Shown here: piece after piece, positions 19,457-22,500 of the stretch
Position numbering within the stretch: the stretch's first letter is position 1
How the letters are laid out: every line of letters starts with the position of its first letter
From: Theodoxus fluviatilis
Taxonomy: Eukaryota > Mollusca > Gastropoda > Cycloneritida > Neritidae
Assembly (NCBI GenBank): GCA_034096865.1
Contig: JAWQFJ010028185.1
Coordinates: 35,001-57,500 of the forward strand
DNA: 22,500 nucleotides
Direction of reading: 5' to 3'
The notes under the pieces: model-generated
Databases searched by the model: none
What the model was told of the DNA's origin: nothing
The model's input: only the letters and a program-made list of their open reading frames with translations
Translations under genes and position numbers: made by a program

Positions 19457-20508
19457 TCTTGCTCACCGGTACACTTCCATTTCACGATAGATATCTCGGA
19501 TGTGCCGTGTGTCCAGAGAAAGCGTAATAACGTGCACCTTGGCTTCGATACCTGGTGATAAGCGCAAGACGGACACCCAAGTCCATCGCCACTGACCCTG
19601 AACAGAGCGGTCCTCCGTGCGTGCGACAGTGCACAGGTTCGCATTCCTCTTCCTACGTGCTGTTTTCCTGCCGGCGCCCAGCGCCAGCCAGAGTGGTGAA
19701 TGGAAGCAAATGTGTCTGGCGCCAAGAGATCTGCCTGAAAAGTCGCCCCCCTTTAAAATGTCATAAAGCGGGTCGGAGCAAAAAGCCCGCCACCCGCATG
19801 ATTCATCGGATGAAATTGATAGCACGGGCTGTCCCGGGCAAGAATGCGAGCACTTATTTGTAAATGAAAATGGACTGGTAATGGAGGTTTGCTACGTGCG
19901 TGATTCATGATTCGAAACTGACATCGGATTCTGGAGCAAAGGAGTCAGTGGATCATCAATTCTGACATCATTAAATGGTGACCGTAGTCAGAGGTATTTT
20001 ATTTGACAAGCAAAATGTAAATTACAACATTATATGACAATTTCTTATTAGGGAGAACTAATAACCCACGCAGGATGTGGAACTGCTTGTGCTAAGTGAA
20101 TCTGCGGGGGGAAATAGTACTTTGATGCTGTTCGCGTGTGTTCTTGGACTTTCATGAACCTTTCTTTACATTTCAATTTACAAAACCTTACAAGATGCTT
20201 TGAAGAGAGATAAATCTGAAAGATATTCTCGTTTCATCAAAGGTGGACTTGACAAGCATTGCCACTTCACATCTGCCTATTCATCAAGTGCGTCGAACGG
20301 TCTTCCTTTCATTCACAGCCTGTTCACACCTTTGAGGCTCCACCCTCAGCAAAGAGAGATGGTGTCACTTAGAGACAGAGCTTCTCTGCTATGTACTCTC
20401 GCCCCACGGACAGACGTACACAACTCTTAGTACGTATGATATGTAATCTCTCCTTTACCCGTACCGCACCCATCCCTGGGTCCTTCTCTCACAATCATCT
20501 CGGTTTCC

Positions 20509-20551
20509 ACCACCCCCCACCCCCCCACTCCCACCCTCCACCCCACCCCTA
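20509..20551 (-). repeat. C-rich tract (G-quadruplex potential on minus strand)
   Basis: Repeated CCC/CCCC runs broken by A, T or AC (caccccccacccccccactc and what follows). The minus strand carries at least five G-runs with short loops. Confidence 0.7.
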
Positions 20552-21607
20552 TGTCTGACTTTCAATACGGAGTACATGGGTCTGGCAGCTGTGCTCTTGA
20601 GGAACATTTAGTAGGGGTCACGCTCCATACACTGGTTTTGGTTGTTTGCTTTCTTTTCGGGATGGAATCCCCCCTGACCCTGTTTCTTTGTGACAAAGAG
20701 CAATCCTCCACCACTCTGTCCTTTTCCTAGGTACACGCTGAAATCCACAACTCATTCACCTCCCTGTGCTGAGTTTTCTTGGCACCAAGACACACGGCTC
20801 CTCTGGAACGACAGACTGCCGGCTGGTTCAGCACCGTGCTAGAACTTCACTAATATTTTCTACGTGTTCTAACATTAGCATGCACGCCAACAACCACCTC
20901 CAGCAGTCCCTTGCATGTAAACATGGAACCAGATCACAGCTTTCAATTGCATTATCGATACATGCAGTGCTCCCATATTTTCAGATCGAGAACTCAAATG
21001 TTGGGCGTTGTCGGGAAAATGCTGTATATGGCCATTTTGTCGAACAGTAAATACATCATTTTCTTGCTACACTAAGCTATTGTATTGTTGTTTTTATTGA
21101 CAAGATCGTCTGTTTCGTTTTTTCAATCAAAAAGGTTATAACATGTTATCAGAGAACAGCCAATGTATCTCCACGAGATCTTCTAGGGGCGAAAGCTTAT
21201 TTCCTCTGCATATGGTTTAAAATACCTAACACCGAGCAGAAACTCTGCAAAAGGTACATAAAAGTATAACGACAGCAGGAAGAGCCAAATGCGATCCACC
21301 TGACAGCGTTCCAGTGATCGAATCATTTAGCGACTAAGACTCATACGGAATTTCGTTTGCATCACCACTTTACAGAGTATGGCACATCAGAGAATGTGAA
21401 CATTTTCTCTACTAGTTTTCTTTTATATGAAAATATATCTCTTAGCATACATTCCGTAAGGAAAGACAGTATTAGTTTGAAACGAAAATCTGCTTGACTA
21501 AATAAATTTGCCCCACAGCCTCTATTTTACCAAACACACCGTCAGTAGGGACCAACAAACAGAAGCAAGGGACACATGCAGTGCAGTACAGTCGGACTAC
21601 ACCTATC

Positions 21608-21629
21608 TGTGGAGGATGAAACCTCCACA
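21608..21629. repeat. Short perfect hairpin (8-bp stem, 6-base loop)
   Basis: tgtggagg, atgaaa, cctccaca: an exact inverted pair. There is no T-run or other context to suggest a function, and it may be chance. Confidence 0.5.
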
Positions 21630-22500
21630 ATGCCACATATCGAGAGGGCCAATAAGCCGTCCACCGGATGGGATGCACCTTGGATTGAGCGCGCCATGTT
21701 TTGTGTGTTTGCTTCCTTGACCACTCAAGGGGTGAACGCGCACGGCGATTTCGGGGACAAATTAGCACAGCCATTAAGTCGCAACCCCCTCAGCTTTGAT
21801 GGGCAATAGCACTCCCCAGATCTCTCCCGGGATGATGGCGGAGATCCCTGGCCCGTGTAAAGCAGGCAGACCTACACAATACGGTCCTCCACTCCACCAC
21901 GGCCTCTAAGCCAGGACTCTAACCCCCATCGAATCCCACGGCCTCTCGCCAACAGCAGCCCTTGTCCGTCCAAGCCCGGATCAAAAGGCGAGGGCAAATA
22001 TTGCTTTTTACAGAGCCTCTGGAGTGGGGGGTCCACAATGAACCTCTCTGGAAATGGAGGTGTCGAAAACAGTTTATTACGAGTTAAGATCTGTACGAGA
22101 GCCTTTCCCCGTGTCAAGTGAAGGTATTGCTGCTTGTGTGATTAGAGCTGGTGAAGCGTGAGCCTGCTGGGTCGGGCTTGTGAATGAAAGGAGAGTTATC
22201 AATTGGACAGCGACAAGATCCCAACAACGAAGCACTTCGCTGAGAGCTCGATGAACTGTAAAGGCCAGCGACTCTCACGGATCGACAACCTCCCAAGCTC
22301 CATTTTTCGAAACTAACGTGGTCTTTGCAGCAAAATGGCAGAAACCTTGTGAGCAAGTCGTGTCTTTGTATCAATACAACATCTCCGCCAATTCCTGCAC
22401 CTGCTTTACGAGCAGTTATTAAGAATTCACATGTGTCTCTGATGGAATAATTTGAGAAAATGAATGCACGTATCGTGGGATAGACGCCTTCCCCACAGGA

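Larger units (their letters stand above)
19136..22500. other. Unique intergenic sequence, no gene recognised
   Basis: About 3.4 kb. The longest frame is 156 codons (minus, 19725-19255) and overlaps another minus frame; neither shows a known domain. Frames near 20200-20430, 20766-21050 and 21472-22374 are likewise unrecognised. G- and C-rich tracts and a short hairpin are listed separately. I see no RNA gene or transposon end. Confidence 0.5.

Noticed and set aside
21880..21960. tRNA-derived SINE (ggttagagtcc on the minus strand resembles a B box)
   Set aside because: The B box departs from consensus at key positions, and no A box or cloverleaf is found at the right distance.

Overview
This looks like an intergenic, repeat-rich stretch of an animal nuclear genome. 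I found no host protein-coding gene, rRNA or tRNA that I can support. The organism is probably an invertebrate, perhaps a marine mollusc. The grounds are two decayed CR1/L2-type non-LTR retrotransposons (one with a GCGCTATA...(ATT)n 3' end), a foldback-type DNA transposon, very dense long microsatellites, and no operon-like or bacterial gene organisation. Assignment below 'animal' is a guess.

Layout. 1-3300: mostly unique sequence with a purine-rich tract near the start and an imperfect inverted repeat at 2919-3122. 3329-4220: a poly-C tract, three copies of a ~95-bp CA/CG-rich minisatellite, then pure (CA)n. 4426-5970: a large 27-bp minisatellite, degenerate on the left and nearly uniform from 4940, keeping three reading frames open. 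5970-7720: unique DNA with a small inverted repeat (6319-6430) and a (CA)n tract. 7724-8584: about 860 bp of unbroken simple sequence in which seven motif blocks follow one another. 8826-9465: a 626-bp foldback/MITE-like element with ~276-310-bp inverted arms, a short loop and an apparent 7-bp target duplication. 9466-14528: unique DNA with a CT tract, two clusters of promoter-like motifs and a diverged direct repeat. 14529-14724: (ATC)n/(GTC)n. 14970 to about 17645, minus strand: a 5'-truncated CR1/L2-like LINE with RT domain, decayed C-terminus, 3' UTR carrying a ~60-bp tandem repeat, and an (ATT)n tail. About 18690-19135, minus strand: a second, shorter LINE 3' fragment. 19136-22500: unique DNA with G- and C-rich tracts and a small hairpin.

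Nothing here works as a host pathway. The only protein-coding relics belong to retrotransposons and are broken (one nonsense codon and at least three frame changes in the larger copy). Most long open frames elsewhere are by-products of tandem repeats whose unit length is divisible by three or whose sequence lacks stops. The most interesting objects are the foldback element with nested hairpins and a third copy of its terminus in its loop, and the 27-bp array with higher-order structure and no indels over 37 units.
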